In this document: positions 50,872 to 58,867 of the stretch, one piece after another
Position numbering within the stretch: the stretch's first letter is position 1
How the letters are laid out: every line of letters starts with the position of its first letter
Source: Hymenobacter sp. YIM 151500-1
GTDB lineage: Bacteria; Bacteroidota; Bacteroidia; Cytophagales; Hymenobacteraceae
Reading direction: 5' to 3'
Length of the DNA stretch: 64,000 bases
Assembly (NCBI RefSeq): GCF_025979885.1
Contig: NZ_CP110139.1
Coordinates: 1,922,001-1,986,000, forward strand
Position numbers and translations under genes: made by a program
The notes under the pieces: generated by a model
Database searches by the model: none
Told to the model about the DNA's origin: nothing
The model's input: the letters and a program-made list of their open reading frames with translations, nothing else

Positions 50872-51864
50872 ATGACTCGACTTTTCCTTACGGCGCTGCT
50901 GCTACTGGCTGGCAGCGCCGGCCGGGCCTGTGACATCTGCGGCTGCTTTATGGGCATCACGCCCTACGACAACCAGAGCAGCCTGAGCCTGATGCACCGC
51001 TACCGGGTGTTCAACGGCTACCAGCAGCACGGCCAAAGCCCGCAGTTCTTCCCCGCCGGCAGCCGCCCCTTTTTTCCGGCCCACCCTAACCGCACCGACG
51101 CCGACTTCCGCCACGCCCACAACGGCAACGCCGGCGACTTTGAAGTGTTTCGGGTGGTAGAGCTGCGGGGCAAGTATTTCCTGAGTAAGCGCGTGGAGCT
51201 GAACGCCTTCGTGCCCTACGCCATGAACTCGGCCCAGACCCACGGCCAGCAGCTGAACCTGGCCGGCCTGGGCGACGTGACCGTGTTTGGGGGCTACCAC
51301 CTGATTCGGCAGATTGAGACGGCCGGGGTGCAGAGCCGCCTGGTGGTGGGCGGGGGCGTGAAGCTGCCCACTGGTGCTTACCAGCGCCGCAACGCCCTGG
51401 GCCGCCGCTACCCTACCCTTCAGCAGCCCGGTACCGGCACCACCGACGGCTTCGTGTACGCCACCTACATCGGCAGCTACCGCAGCCTGGGCCTGAGCGT
51501 GAGTTCCAGCTACCGCCGGGCCAGCCGCAACGCGCTGGAAGAAAGCCTGGCCCCCAGCACCACCACGTTTGCCAATCTGTTTTACCGCGTGGCGCTGGGT
51601 ACCAACTGGCAGGTGTACCCGTCGGCGCAGTTTTTCTACGAGAAAACCAGGGGCGAAACCTTCGAGGGCCGCCTCACCGGGCAGCACGCCATGCACAACG
51701 CCCTGCTGGGTCCGGGGCTGGACCTGTACTGTAAAAACGTTTCGCTGAACACCAGCTTTCAGTTGCCCGTGTACACGGCTAGTACCAACCATCCGGCCAG
51801 CGCCGGCCGGCTGGTGCTGGCTGTCGGCTACAGCTTCAAGCAAACCAAGTACTTGTTGCATTAA
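50872..51864 (+). CDS. Outer membrane barrel-like protein with CDICGCF motif
   Basis: 330 residues with a signal peptide (MTRLFLTALLLLAGSAGRA) directly followed by CDICGCFMGITPYD, a compact three-Cys motif at the new N-terminus. The rest alternates like an outer membrane barrel (transporter/OmpP1-like): FEVFRVVELRGKYFLSKRVE, FVPYAMNS, GDVTVFGGYHLI and LVLAVGYSFKQTKYLL. Encoded 41 bases after MbnH and before a second di-heme gene, a constant companion in Bacteroidota. The Cys motif suggests copper binding at the membrane, which is inference. Alternative: simple porin-like channel for the cluster. Confidence 0.72.
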   Translation: MTRLFLTALLLLAGSAGRACDICGCFMGITPYDNQSSLSLMHRYRVFNGYQQHGQSPQFFPAGSRPFFPAHPNRTDADFRHAHNGNAGDFEVFRVVELRGKYFLSKRVELNAFVPYAMNSAQTHGQQLNLAGLGDVTVFGGYHLIRQIETAGVQSRLVVGGGVKLPTGAYQRRNALGRRYPTLQQPGTGTTDGFVYATYIGSYRSLGLSVSSSYRRASRNALEESLAPSTTTFANLFYRVALGTNWQVYPSAQFFYEKTRGETFEGRLTGQHAMHNALLGPGLDLYCKNVSLNTSFQLPVYTASTNHPASAGRLVLAVGYSFKQTKYLLH

Positions 51865-51932
51865 CCCTACCATGCCAAGCGGAACCGGGGCCTACTCCGC
51901 GGCGTTTGGCCGAAAGTACGTACCTTACCTCT

Positions 51933-53087
51933 GTGCTTTTCCGCAGTTTTTCTTCTCTTGCACGCCCTTGGTTCACGGCTTTGAAGCTGCTGGGAATGGC
52001 GTGCGGCGGTATGTACCTGGCGGCTTGCAACCCCAATGACCCGGACGAGCCGCAGCCAGGCCCCGATGTGGTGGCTACCACGCCCTACACGCTGACGCTG
52101 CCGGCCAATCTGCCGCAGAACGTGCAGGTGCCCGCCAACAACTCGCTGACGCAGGAAGGCGTGCAGCTGGGCCGCATGTTGTTCTACGAGCCCCTGCTGT
52201 CCCGCACCGGCACCCAGTCGTGCGGCACCTGCCACCAGCAAAGCAAGGCTTTTACTGATGGCCGGGCCCGAGCCTTGGGCGTGGACGGAGCCGAGCACCC
52301 GCGCAATACCATGTCGCTGGCCAACGTGCTGTGGGAGAAAACGCTGAACTGGGACGGCGCAGCTACCAGCCTAGAACAGCAGGCCCGCCTGCCCATCGAA
52401 AACCCGCTCGAAATGCATCAGTCGCTGGCCGAAGGGGTGCGTAAGCTCCAGCAAACCGAGCGGTATCCGCCCCTGTTCCGTAAGGCGTTCGGCTCTGCCA
52501 GTATTACAGAAGACAATGTGCTCAAAGCGCTGGCGCAGTTTGAACGCACGCTGATTTCAGCCAACTCCCGCTTCGACAAGTACATCCGCAAGGAAGGCTC
52601 CCTGACTCCCACCGAGCGGGCCGGAGCGGCGCTGTTCAACAATCATCCGGGCGAAAACGGGCTTTTCATTCGGGGCGGGGCCTGCCACCACTGTCACATC
52701 AGCGAAAACGGCTTGTTCAACTCCGACAGTTTCTTCAACAACGGACTGGACGTGAGCTTCACCGACCTGGGCCGGGCGGCCGTAACCAAGCAGGCCGCCG
52801 ACCGGGGCAAGTTTCGGGCGCCCAGCTTGCGCAACATTGCCCTCACGGCCCCCTACATGCACGACGGCCGCTTTCAGACCCTGGAGCAGGTGCTCGACCA
52901 CTACAACGAGCACGTGCGAACCACCAGCCCTGGCGTCGACCCCAACGTGCTGCTCTCCAACACCCCCGGCGGCACCCGGCTCGACCTCACCGCCACCGAG
53001 AAGCGTCAGCTCCTTGCTTTTCTGCACACGCTCACCGATTCTACTTTCATCACCGATAAGCGGTTTTCGGACCCGTTTAAGGAGTAG
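51933..53087 (+). CDS. MbnH-like di-heme cytochrome c peroxidase family enzyme (second copy)
   Basis: 384 residues from a GTG start at 51933. An upstream TTG at 51906 is possible but adds no signal. The lipobox is in GGMYLAACNPND. Heme sites are CGTCH (Cys97, Cys100, His101) and CHHCH (Cys251, Cys254, His255), the second having two extra His between the Cys. Blocks KFRAPSLRNIALTAPYMHDGRF and LEQVLDHYNEHVR match the first copy. It belongs to the same family but has no own MbnP. Either it serves the same MbnP, or it oxidises another partner. Confidence 0.85.
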   Translation: MLFRSFSSLARPWFTALKLLGMACGGMYLAACNPNDPDEPQPGPDVVATTPYTLTLPANLPQNVQVPANNSLTQEGVQLGRMLFYEPLLSRTGTQSCGTCHQQSKAFTDGRARALGVDGAEHPRNTMSLANVLWEKTLNWDGAATSLEQQARLPIENPLEMHQSLAEGVRKLQQTERYPPLFRKAFGSASITEDNVLKALAQFERTLISANSRFDKYIRKEGSLTPTERAGAALFNNHPGENGLFIRGGACHHCHISENGLFNSDSFFNNGLDVSFTDLGRAAVTKQAADRGKFRAPSLRNIALTAPYMHDGRFQTLEQVLDHYNEHVRTTSPGVDPNVLLSNTPGGTRLDLTATEKRQLLAFLHTLTDSTFITDKRFSDPFKE

Positions 53088-53194
53088 CTGATAGCGTACG
53101 GCAACGCCAGCAAAGCCATTGCGCGGCTACTGTTGCATCTTCGCAGCTCCGTTACGCAGCTGAGCGTCAAGTTGGCCGAACCTCTTCTTCTCTC

Positions 53195-53368
53195 ATGAAA
53201 CTTTCTTCTTCTCTCTGGAAGCTGCTCGTAGCCGGCCTGCTCACGGCGTGCACGGCCGCGCCTCCTGCCTCTCGCGGCCGTACTCTCAGCCCCGACCACG
53301 AAGTCGGTGAGCCCCGAAACATGCCGCCCGGCGCGCTGGATACCACTGCCGCCGATACCGTGCGCTAA
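53195..53368 (+). CDS. Small lipoprotein (57 aa)
   Basis: 57 residues from ATG 53195 to TAA at 53366-53368. MKLSSSLWKLLVAGLLTACT is a signal with lipobox LTAC (Cys19). The mature part is short, basic then acidic (RTLSPDHEVGEP, then DTTAADTVR). Likely exported lipoprotein. Unknown function. It ends 20 bases before the terminator shared with ftsZ. Confidence 0.6.
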   Translation: MKLSSSLWKLLVAGLLTACTAAPPASRGRTLSPDHEVGEPRNMPPGALDTTAADTVR

Positions 53369-53387
53369 CAGCATAAGCCTGAAAAGC

Positions 53388-53425
53388 AACAAGCCGCTTC
53401 TATGACCAGAAGCGGCTTGTTTGTT
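53388..53425. terminator. Bidirectional terminator between lipoprotein gene and ftsZ
   Basis: AACAAGCCGCTTCT (53388-53401) pairs perfectly with AGAAGCGGCTTGTT (53408-53421) around a 6-base loop. Confidence 0.85.
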
Positions 53426-53455
53426 GATGCGGCCAGCCTAGCTCAGTGGCTAGTG

Positions 53456-54964
53456 CTAGTCCACGTTGTCGTGCAGGAAGCGGTTGTCGCCCAGCAGCTC
53501 GTTGTCGTCCGAGAGGTTGAAACGGCTGATGTTCTGCTCCGACGACGGCACCACGTTTTCCAGCTTCACCTGGCGGCGCAGGTAGGCCGGGGTTTCCAGC
53601 TGGTCCTTGATGGCGTCGTTGGTCAGGCCGTTGCTCAGCTCCTGTAAGCGGCGGCGGCGCTCCTCGGCCCGGGCATCCAGGGAGGGGCGGCCCAGCGAAT
53701 GGTGCGTAACGGGCGGCGTGGGCTGGGGCGCAGGCTGCTGGTACAGCACCGGGTCCGGAGCCGGCGTGGAAGGCGCCGACACCACCGGCGGCACGTAGCC
53801 CACCGGCGCCGGCGACGTTTCGAGGTCGAAGCGTACGGGCTGGGGCTCGGGTGCGGGGGGCGGGCCGAATGTGGGCACTGCGGGCGCGGCCGGCGTAGGC
53901 GGGGCATCCTGCCGGTCTTTGTCGAAGAGGTTGATTTGCGGCTCCGGGGCGGCGGGTGCCTCGGCTTCGCGGGCCACTACATTGGTAATGTTGTGCGCCT
54001 CGCGGGCAAAGCCGGTGGCAATAACCGTGACGCGGATGCTCTGGCCCAAAGTGGGGTCGATGCCGTGGCCGAAAATCACCTCGGCGTTCTGGCCAGCCTT
54101 GTCCTGGATGTACTCCGTAATTTCAGTCAGCTCATCCATCTCCAGCTCGGCCTGGTCGCCCGACATAATGCTGAGCAGGATTTTCTGAGCCCCGTGGATG
54201 TCGGTGTTGTTGAGCAGCGGCGAGGCCAGGGCCTCTTCGGCGGCCCGCTGGGCGCGGTTTTCGCCCTCGGTAATGCTGCTGCCCATTACGGCCGCGCCCG
54301 AGTCTTTCATGACGGTTTTCACGTCTTCAAAGTCCACGTTCACGTCGGCCGTTACCGTAATAATTTCGGCAATGGACTTGGCGGCCGTGCTTAGCACGTT
54401 GTCGGCTTTGGCGAAGGCCGAGCGGATGGGCAGGTTGCCGTAAATCTCGCGCAGCTTGTCGTTGAGGATGACCAGCACCGTGTCGCAGTTGTCGCTCAGC
54501 TCCTTGATGCCTTGCTCGGCCTGCTGGCGCTTTTTCTTGCCCTCGAACAGGAAAGGCGCCGTCACGATGCCTACCGTCAGGATGCCCAGCTCTTTGGCTA
54601 CTTTGGCAATAACCGGGGCCGCCCCCGTACCGGTACCGCCGCCCATGCCGGCCGTGATGAACACCATCTTGGTGCCATTGCTCAGCAGCTCCCGGATTTG
54701 CTCCCGGCTTTCAATGGCCGCTTGCTTGCCCCGCTCCGGATTGGCACCGGCGCCCAGCCCTTCGGTCAGGTCGGCCCCGATTTGCAGGCGGTTGGGCACG
54801 GTGGATGAAGCCAGGGCCTGCTTGTCGGTATTGCAGATGACGAACTCCACGTCCTTGATGCCTTGGCTGAACATGTGGTTCACGGCATTGGAGCCGCCCC
54901 CACCTACGCCAATTACTTTAATGATGGACCTGGACTGCGCCGGAATATCGAAAGTAAAATTCAT
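53456..54964 (-). CDS. ftsZ: Cell division protein FtsZ
   Basis: 502 residues from ATG 54964 (MNFTFDIPAQSRSIIKVIGV), longer than many FtsZ because of a Pro/Ala-rich linker (about residues 345-440). The GTP-binding domain has VGGGGSNAVNHM and the tubulin signature GGGTGTGAAPV; the T7 synergy loop NVDFEDVKTVM is intact. After the linker comes a C-terminal segment (RRLQELSNGLTNDAIKD...PAYLRRQ) that would contact FtsA. FtsZ forms the cytokinetic ring. It ends the dcw cluster. Confidence 0.95.
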   Translation of the reverse strand: MNFTFDIPAQSRSIIKVIGVGGGGSNAVNHMFSQGIKDVEFVICNTDKQALASSTVPNRLQIGADLTEGLGAGANPERGKQAAIESREQIRELLSNGTKMVFITAGMGGGTGTGAAPVIAKVAKELGILTVGIVTAPFLFEGKKKRQQAEQGIKELSDNCDTVLVILNDKLREIYGNLPIRSAFAKADNVLSTAAKSIAEIITVTADVNVDFEDVKTVMKDSGAAVMGSSITEGENRAQRAAEEALASPLLNNTDIHGAQKILLSIMSGDQAELEMDELTEITEYIQDKAGQNAEVIFGHGIDPTLGQSIRVTVIATGFAREAHNITNVVAREAEAPAAPEPQINLFDKDRQDAPPTPAAPAVPTFGPPPAPEPQPVRFDLETSPAPVGYVPPVVSAPSTPAPDPVLYQQPAPQPTPPVTHHSLGRPSLDARAEERRRRLQELSNGLTNDAIKDQLETPAYLRRQVKLENVVPSSEQNISRFNLSDDNELLGDNRFLHDNVD

Positions 54965-54972
54965 GAGGAGAG

Positions 54973-55079
54973 TCAATTAAAAATTAAAAATTGAGAATTA
55001 AAAATTGAGCAGAACCCGCTTTGCAACCCTTCCAAACCCATGCTCATTTTTTAATTTTTAATTCCCAACTTTCAATTGA
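54973..55079. repeat. AT-rich inverted repeat in the ftsA-ftsZ gap
   Basis: TCAATTAAAAATTAAAAATT (54973-) and the facing AATTTTTAATT...TTCAATTGA (to 55079) are 39-base arms with some mismatches. Both are low-complexity repeats of AATTAAAAATT. The left arm ends 8 bases before the ftsZ start, and the right arm ends 2 bases after the ftsA stop. Confidence 0.75.
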
Positions 55080-55081
55080 CG

Positions 55082-56455
55082 TTAATATTGTTTGTCGTCA
55101 AAGTCATCAATCAGCAACCCTTTGGTACGGCTGATAATGTCTTGGAAAAACTTGCCGGCTCCCGATGGTTTTTTAGGCTCCGGCTGCTGCGCAGGTTGTT
55201 GCGCGGTAGGCTGAGCCGGCGTGGCAGGCGTAGCGGTCCGCGCCTCGGGCGCCGGGCGGTATTGCTGCTCCGGCTCGTCCTGGCGCGGGGCCAGCCGGTC
55301 GTCGATGGAGCGGTAGCCGGCCAGCACCAGGCCCACCGTGGTAGCGTACATGGGCGACTTTACCGCTTCAATCTTGCTCTTGCCCAGGTGCTCGTTGGGG
55401 TAGCCGATGCGGGTGTCCATGCCCGTCACGTACTCGGTGAGCTGCACCAGGTTTTGCAGCTGGGAGCCGCCGCCGGTCAGCACAATACCGGCCGCCAGCT
55501 TGTCCTGGAAGCCCAGGCGCTGAATTTCGGCGTATACCAGCTCCACGATTTCCTCCATCCGGGCCTCGATAATGTAAGCCAAGTTCTTGAGGCTGATTTC
55601 CTTGGGCGCCCGGTCGCGCAGGCCTGGAATGCTCACGATTTCGTACTCGGAGGCTTCCTCGGCAATGGCCTTGCCGAACTTTACCTTGAGTTGTTCGGCC
55701 TGGTTTTGCATCACCAGGCAGCCCTGTTTAATGTCGGAGGTCACGATGTTGCCGCCGAAAGGCAGCACGGCCGCGTGCCGGATAATGCCGTCCTTGAAAA
55801 TGGCTAGATCCGTAGTGCCGCCCCCAATATCAATTAGCGCAACGCCAGCCTCTTTTTCCTCCTCGCTTAGCACCGACATGCTGGAAGCCAGGGGCTCCAG
55901 AATCAGGTTGTCGATTTCCAGCCCGGCTTTCATCACGCACTTGTGAATGTTGTTGATAGCCGTGCTCTGGGCGGTGATGATGTGAAAATTGCCCTCCAGC
56001 CGCACTCCCGACATGCCCACCGGGTCCATGATACCCTCCTCGTAGTCCACCTTATAGTCCTGGGGCATGACGTGGATGATCTGGGAGCCGGGCGGCGTCA
56101 CGAGGCGGTACATGTCGCTGGTGAGGCGCTCCACGTCGGCCTGGGTAATTTCGTTATCGGCCGACGCGCGCGTAATGCTGCCGTTGTGTTGCAGGCTCTT
56201 GATGTGCTGGCCGGCAATGCCCACGTTCACCACCCCGATGTTGATGCCCGACTGCTCCTCGGCCTGGCGAATGGCCTTTTTGATGGCGTCCACCGTCTTG
56301 TCGATGTTGGATACAATCCCCCGCACTACGCCCTCCGACACAGCTTTGCCCATGCCCAGAATTTCGAGTTTGCCAAACTCGTTTTTGCGCCCGACCAGCG
56401 CGCAGATTTTGGTGGTACCGATGTCGAGGCCGACTACAATTTTATCGTGTTGCAT
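55082..56455 (-). CDS. ftsA: Cell division protein FtsA
   Basis: 457 residues from ATG 56455. Actin-fold ATPase: HDKIVVGLDIGTTKICALVG (phosphate-1), ALIDIGGGTTDLAIFKDG (phosphate-2), VLTGGGSQL (adenosine). SHS2 domain lies between. A Pro/Gln-rich linker and the membrane-targeting helix-like end (KFFQDIISRTKGLLIDDF) are visible. It tethers FtsZ to the membrane. Between ftsQ and ftsZ as expected. Confidence 0.95.
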   Translation of the reverse strand: MQHDKIVVGLDIGTTKICALVGRKNEFGKLEILGMGKAVSEGVVRGIVSNIDKTVDAIKKAIRQAEEQSGINIGVVNVGIAGQHIKSLQHNGSITRASADNEITQADVERLTSDMYRLVTPPGSQIIHVMPQDYKVDYEEGIMDPVGMSGVRLEGNFHIITAQSTAINNIHKCVMKAGLEIDNLILEPLASSMSVLSEEEKEAGVALIDIGGGTTDLAIFKDGIIRHAAVLPFGGNIVTSDIKQGCLVMQNQAEQLKVKFGKAIAEEASEYEIVSIPGLRDRAPKEISLKNLAYIIEARMEEIVELVYAEIQRLGFQDKLAAGIVLTGGGSQLQNLVQLTEYVTGMDTRIGYPNEHLGKSKIEAVKSPMYATTVGLVLAGYRSIDDRLAPRQDEPEQQYRPAPEARTATPATPAQPTAQQPAQQPEPKKPSGAGKFFQDIISRTKGLLIDDFDDKQY

Positions 56456-56538
56456 GGGAGGAGAGGAAGCGAGGGTTGCGGGTTGTTGCAGGAAGGTGAG
56501 CTTAATGCGCTATAAGGTAGCGTTTTATGCCTATAATT

Positions 56539-57303
56539 TTATTCGCAAATGATTTGATCTTTAAACTCTACGTTAACGCGGTGGTACGTGTCCCAGCCCA
56601 GTACTGGGGGAATTTGACGGTAAAATACCATCAGTTTTGCAAATTTTTCCGGAATATTCTCTGGAAAGCCAAATTCTACTCGTTGGTCGCCGACTTGCTG
56701 GGTAAAAGAAATTTTGCCGTTGGGCCCAATAAAAATTTCCGCTACCTGCCCGCGCCAAAACGTATTTTCGTCTACGTAGCGCAAAAATTCCAGATAGCGC
56801 CGCCCGGTGCTGTCCTGAAAAAACGCGGCCGGCAGCGGCTGCCCACCCAGCCGCGACACCGGCACCACCCGCGCCGTGAACAGCGGCGACAAGGGCAGGC
56901 GCTGCCCATCGGCGTCGAGGTAGCTGTCCTGGCGGGAGTCGGCGTGGACGAGGCGGGCAATGGGGCGGTTCTGGCGCACGTCGGCGTGCAGGTTGCCGGC
57001 CAGGTCGCGGTACACCTGGGCGTCCTTCACGAAGCTGTGCGCTTTGAGGCGGGCTTCCAGGGCTTTCAGGTTCAGGCTGGCGGGGTCGGCGCCTTCGAGG
57101 CGGTCTTCGCCCTGGCGAGTCAGCAGGGCGGTTACTTCCCGCTCGCCGATGAAGAAGTTGTTGAACTCGTTGCTGATGCGCACGATAACCCCACCCACCG
57201 GGCGGCGGGCCTGCTGCACGGCGGCAAACGCCCCCAGGCCCACTAGCAGCAGCAGGCAGGCGGTGGCAAACAGCAGGTTATTGGCTTTACGCTTCAGCTC
57301 CAT
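56539..57303 (-). CDS. ftsQ: Cell division protein FtsQ
   Basis: 254 residues from ATG 57303, overlapping the end of murC by 17 bases. One membrane anchor (residues 9-28), then a POTRA-like segment with LKALEARLKAHSFVKDAQVY and the FtsQ core RQNRPIARLVHADSRQDSYL. Sequence conservation in this family is low, but position and layout are decisive. It recruits FtsL/FtsB-type partners. Confidence 0.88.
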   Translation of the reverse strand: MELKRKANNLLFATACLLLLVGLGAFAAVQQARRPVGGVIVRISNEFNNFFIGEREVTALLTRQGEDRLEGADPASLNLKALEARLKAHSFVKDAQVYRDLAGNLHADVRQNRPIARLVHADSRQDSYLDADGQRLPLSPLFTARVVPVSRLGGQPLPAAFFQDSTGRRYLEFLRYVDENTFWRGQVAEIFIGPNGKISFTQQVGDQRVEFGFPENIPEKFAKLMVFYRQIPPVLGWDTYHRVNVEFKDQIICE

Positions 57304-58816
57304 TCCAGCGAATATCCAGAATATTCTTTAAACGAGGCACCAACTGGTCGATGTCTCCCGCCCCTACCGTGGCTAATACGTCAAAATTCGTATCGGTTTG
57401 GGCATTCTGCAAAATTTCTTCGCGCGTCTGTAACGACTTTTGGGGGGCAGTTATTTGGGATAAAATCAACTCCGACGTGACGCCGGGCATGGGCAGCTCC
57501 CGCGCCGGGTAGATGTCCATGAGCACCACTTCATCGGCAAGGCTCAGACTCTCAGCGAATCCGGGGGCAAAGTCGCGGGTGCGGCTGAACAGGTGGGGCT
57601 GGAAAATCACGCGCAGGCGGCGGCCCGGATACAACGCCCGCAACGACCGGAGAAAGGCCTCAATTTCGCGCGGGTGGTGGGCGTAGTCGTCCACGTACAC
57701 GCGGGGCTGCTCGGGCGTGCCGGCCGTCAGGATAAACTCGAAGCGCCGCTTCACGCCGCGGTATGCCGCTACGGCCGCCCGCAGTTGCTTGGGTGTGAGG
57801 TCGTGGAGCTGGGCCACGCAGGCGGCGGCCAGCATGTTTTCCACGTTGTGGTAGCCGGGCACGGCCAGCTCCAGACCATCGACACTACCGCGCGGGCCGT
57901 GCAGGGCAAACCGGAACTGGTGGCCCTGGGCCGTGATGCCGGAAGCGTACAGCTCGGGGCCTTGCTCGGGCGTGAGGCCGTAGCGAATGACTTGCACGCC
58001 AGCCGGTGCGGCCTGAGCCACGCTGGGGTCGGCGGTGTGGTTGATGATGAGCGTACCACCGGGCTTGATCTGCTCCACAAACTGCCGAAACGACTCCACT
58101 AGCGCGTCTTTGTCGCCGTAAATGTCGAGGTGGTCGGCGTCGGTGCTCGTGACAATAGCCACGTCCGGGAACAGGGTCAGAAAGCTCCGGTCGTACTCGT
58201 CGGCTTCGACAACGACGGGGACTTGGCTGGTGGTTGGTGGTTGGTAGTTGGTGGTTGGCTGCTGATTCCGTTCAGTCAGTGAGGCTGAATTTTTAATTTT
58301 TACTTGGCTCGCGCCTTCCTGCGGCTCTTCATTTCTAATTCCCTCCTTCGGCAAAAGCAGGTTTGAGCCCAGATTTACCGAAATGCCGCCTAGGAAGGCG
58401 GCGCAGGGCACGCCGGCGTGGTGAAGCAGGTGGGCCACCATGCTGCTGGTGGTGGTTTTGCCGTGGGTGCCGGCCACGGCAATGGTGGGCCGGCCCTGCG
58501 TGAGCACGCCCAGCACCTGGCTCCGTTTGCGAATGTCGTAGCCCTGCTCCCGCAGCCAGGCCCACTCCTGGTGGTCTTTGGGAATGGCGGGCGTGAGTAC
58601 CACCAGCGTATCGTCGCGGTTTTCGCGCACCTCCCGTGGAATATTCTCCACGGCATCCTCATAGTGCACGGCAATGCCTTCGGCGGCCAGCGCTTCAGTC
58701 AAGGGCGTAGGCGTTTTGTCGTAGCCGCTCACCGAGTGGCCGTTGGCCCGGAACCACCGCGCCAGCGCCGACATACCAATGCCGCCAATGCCCAGGAAGA
58801 AGACGTGCTTTTTCAC
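57287..58816 (-). CDS. murC: UDP-N-acetylmuramate--L-alanine ligase
   Basis: 509 residues from ATG 58816, about 40-50 longer than typical in this phylum. Motifs: FFLGIGGIGMSALARWFRAN (nucleotide-fold start), AVAGTHGKTTTSSMVAHLL (P-loop) and VVEADEYDRSFLTLFP (conserved acid). Between GSNLLLPKEG and VPVVVEADEYDRS lies an insertion (about residues 157-197) rich in Asn, Gln, Thr and Pro that is not conserved in MurC. It adds the first amino acid of the stem peptide. The insertion's DNA is described in a separate entry. Confidence 0.93.
   Translation of the reverse strand: MKKHVFFLGIGGIGMSALARWFRANGHSVSGYDKTPTPLTEALAAEGIAVHYEDAVENIPREVRENRDDTLVVLTPAIPKDHQEWAWLREQGYDIRKRSQVLGVLTQGRPTIAVAGTHGKTTTSSMVAHLLHHAGVPCAAFLGGISVNLGSNLLLPKEGIRNEEPQEGASQVKIKNSASLTERNQQPTTNYQPPTTSQVPVVVEADEYDRSFLTLFPDVAIVTSTDADHLDIYGDKDALVESFRQFVEQIKPGGTLIINHTADPSVAQAAPAGVQVIRYGLTPEQGPELYASGITAQGHQFRFALHGPRGSVDGLELAVPGYHNVENMLAAACVAQLHDLTPKQLRAAVAAYRGVKRRFEFILTAGTPEQPRVYVDDYAHHPREIEAFLRSLRALYPGRRLRVIFQPHLFSRTRDFAPGFAESLSLADEVVLMDIYPARELPMPGVTSELILSQITAPQKSLQTREEILQNAQTDTNFDVLATVGAGDIDQLVPRLKNILDIRWNGAEA
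58221..58309. repeat. Low-complexity insertion with 8-bp flanking duplication inside murC
   Basis: ACTTGGCT occurs at 58221-58228 and again at 58302-58309, exactly 81 bases apart. One copy plus the DNA between makes 81 bases, or 27 codons, leaving the reading frame intact. The insert is made of GGTGGTTGGTGGTTGG-type repeats, and of ATTTTTAATTTTT as in the ftsA-ftsZ repeat. It encodes VKIKNSASLTERNQQPTTNY plus seven more residues. Confidence 0.7.
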
Positions 58817-58867
58817 CTTGTGGTAGATGTGAGAAATGGAGAGGTGAGAAACTGGAAACCGGGCGTG

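Noticed and set aside
54973..55079. AT-rich ftsA-ftsZ gap as a promoter
   Set aside because: It has no TAnnTTTG box that I can place and its sequence is explained by an inverted low-complexity repeat.
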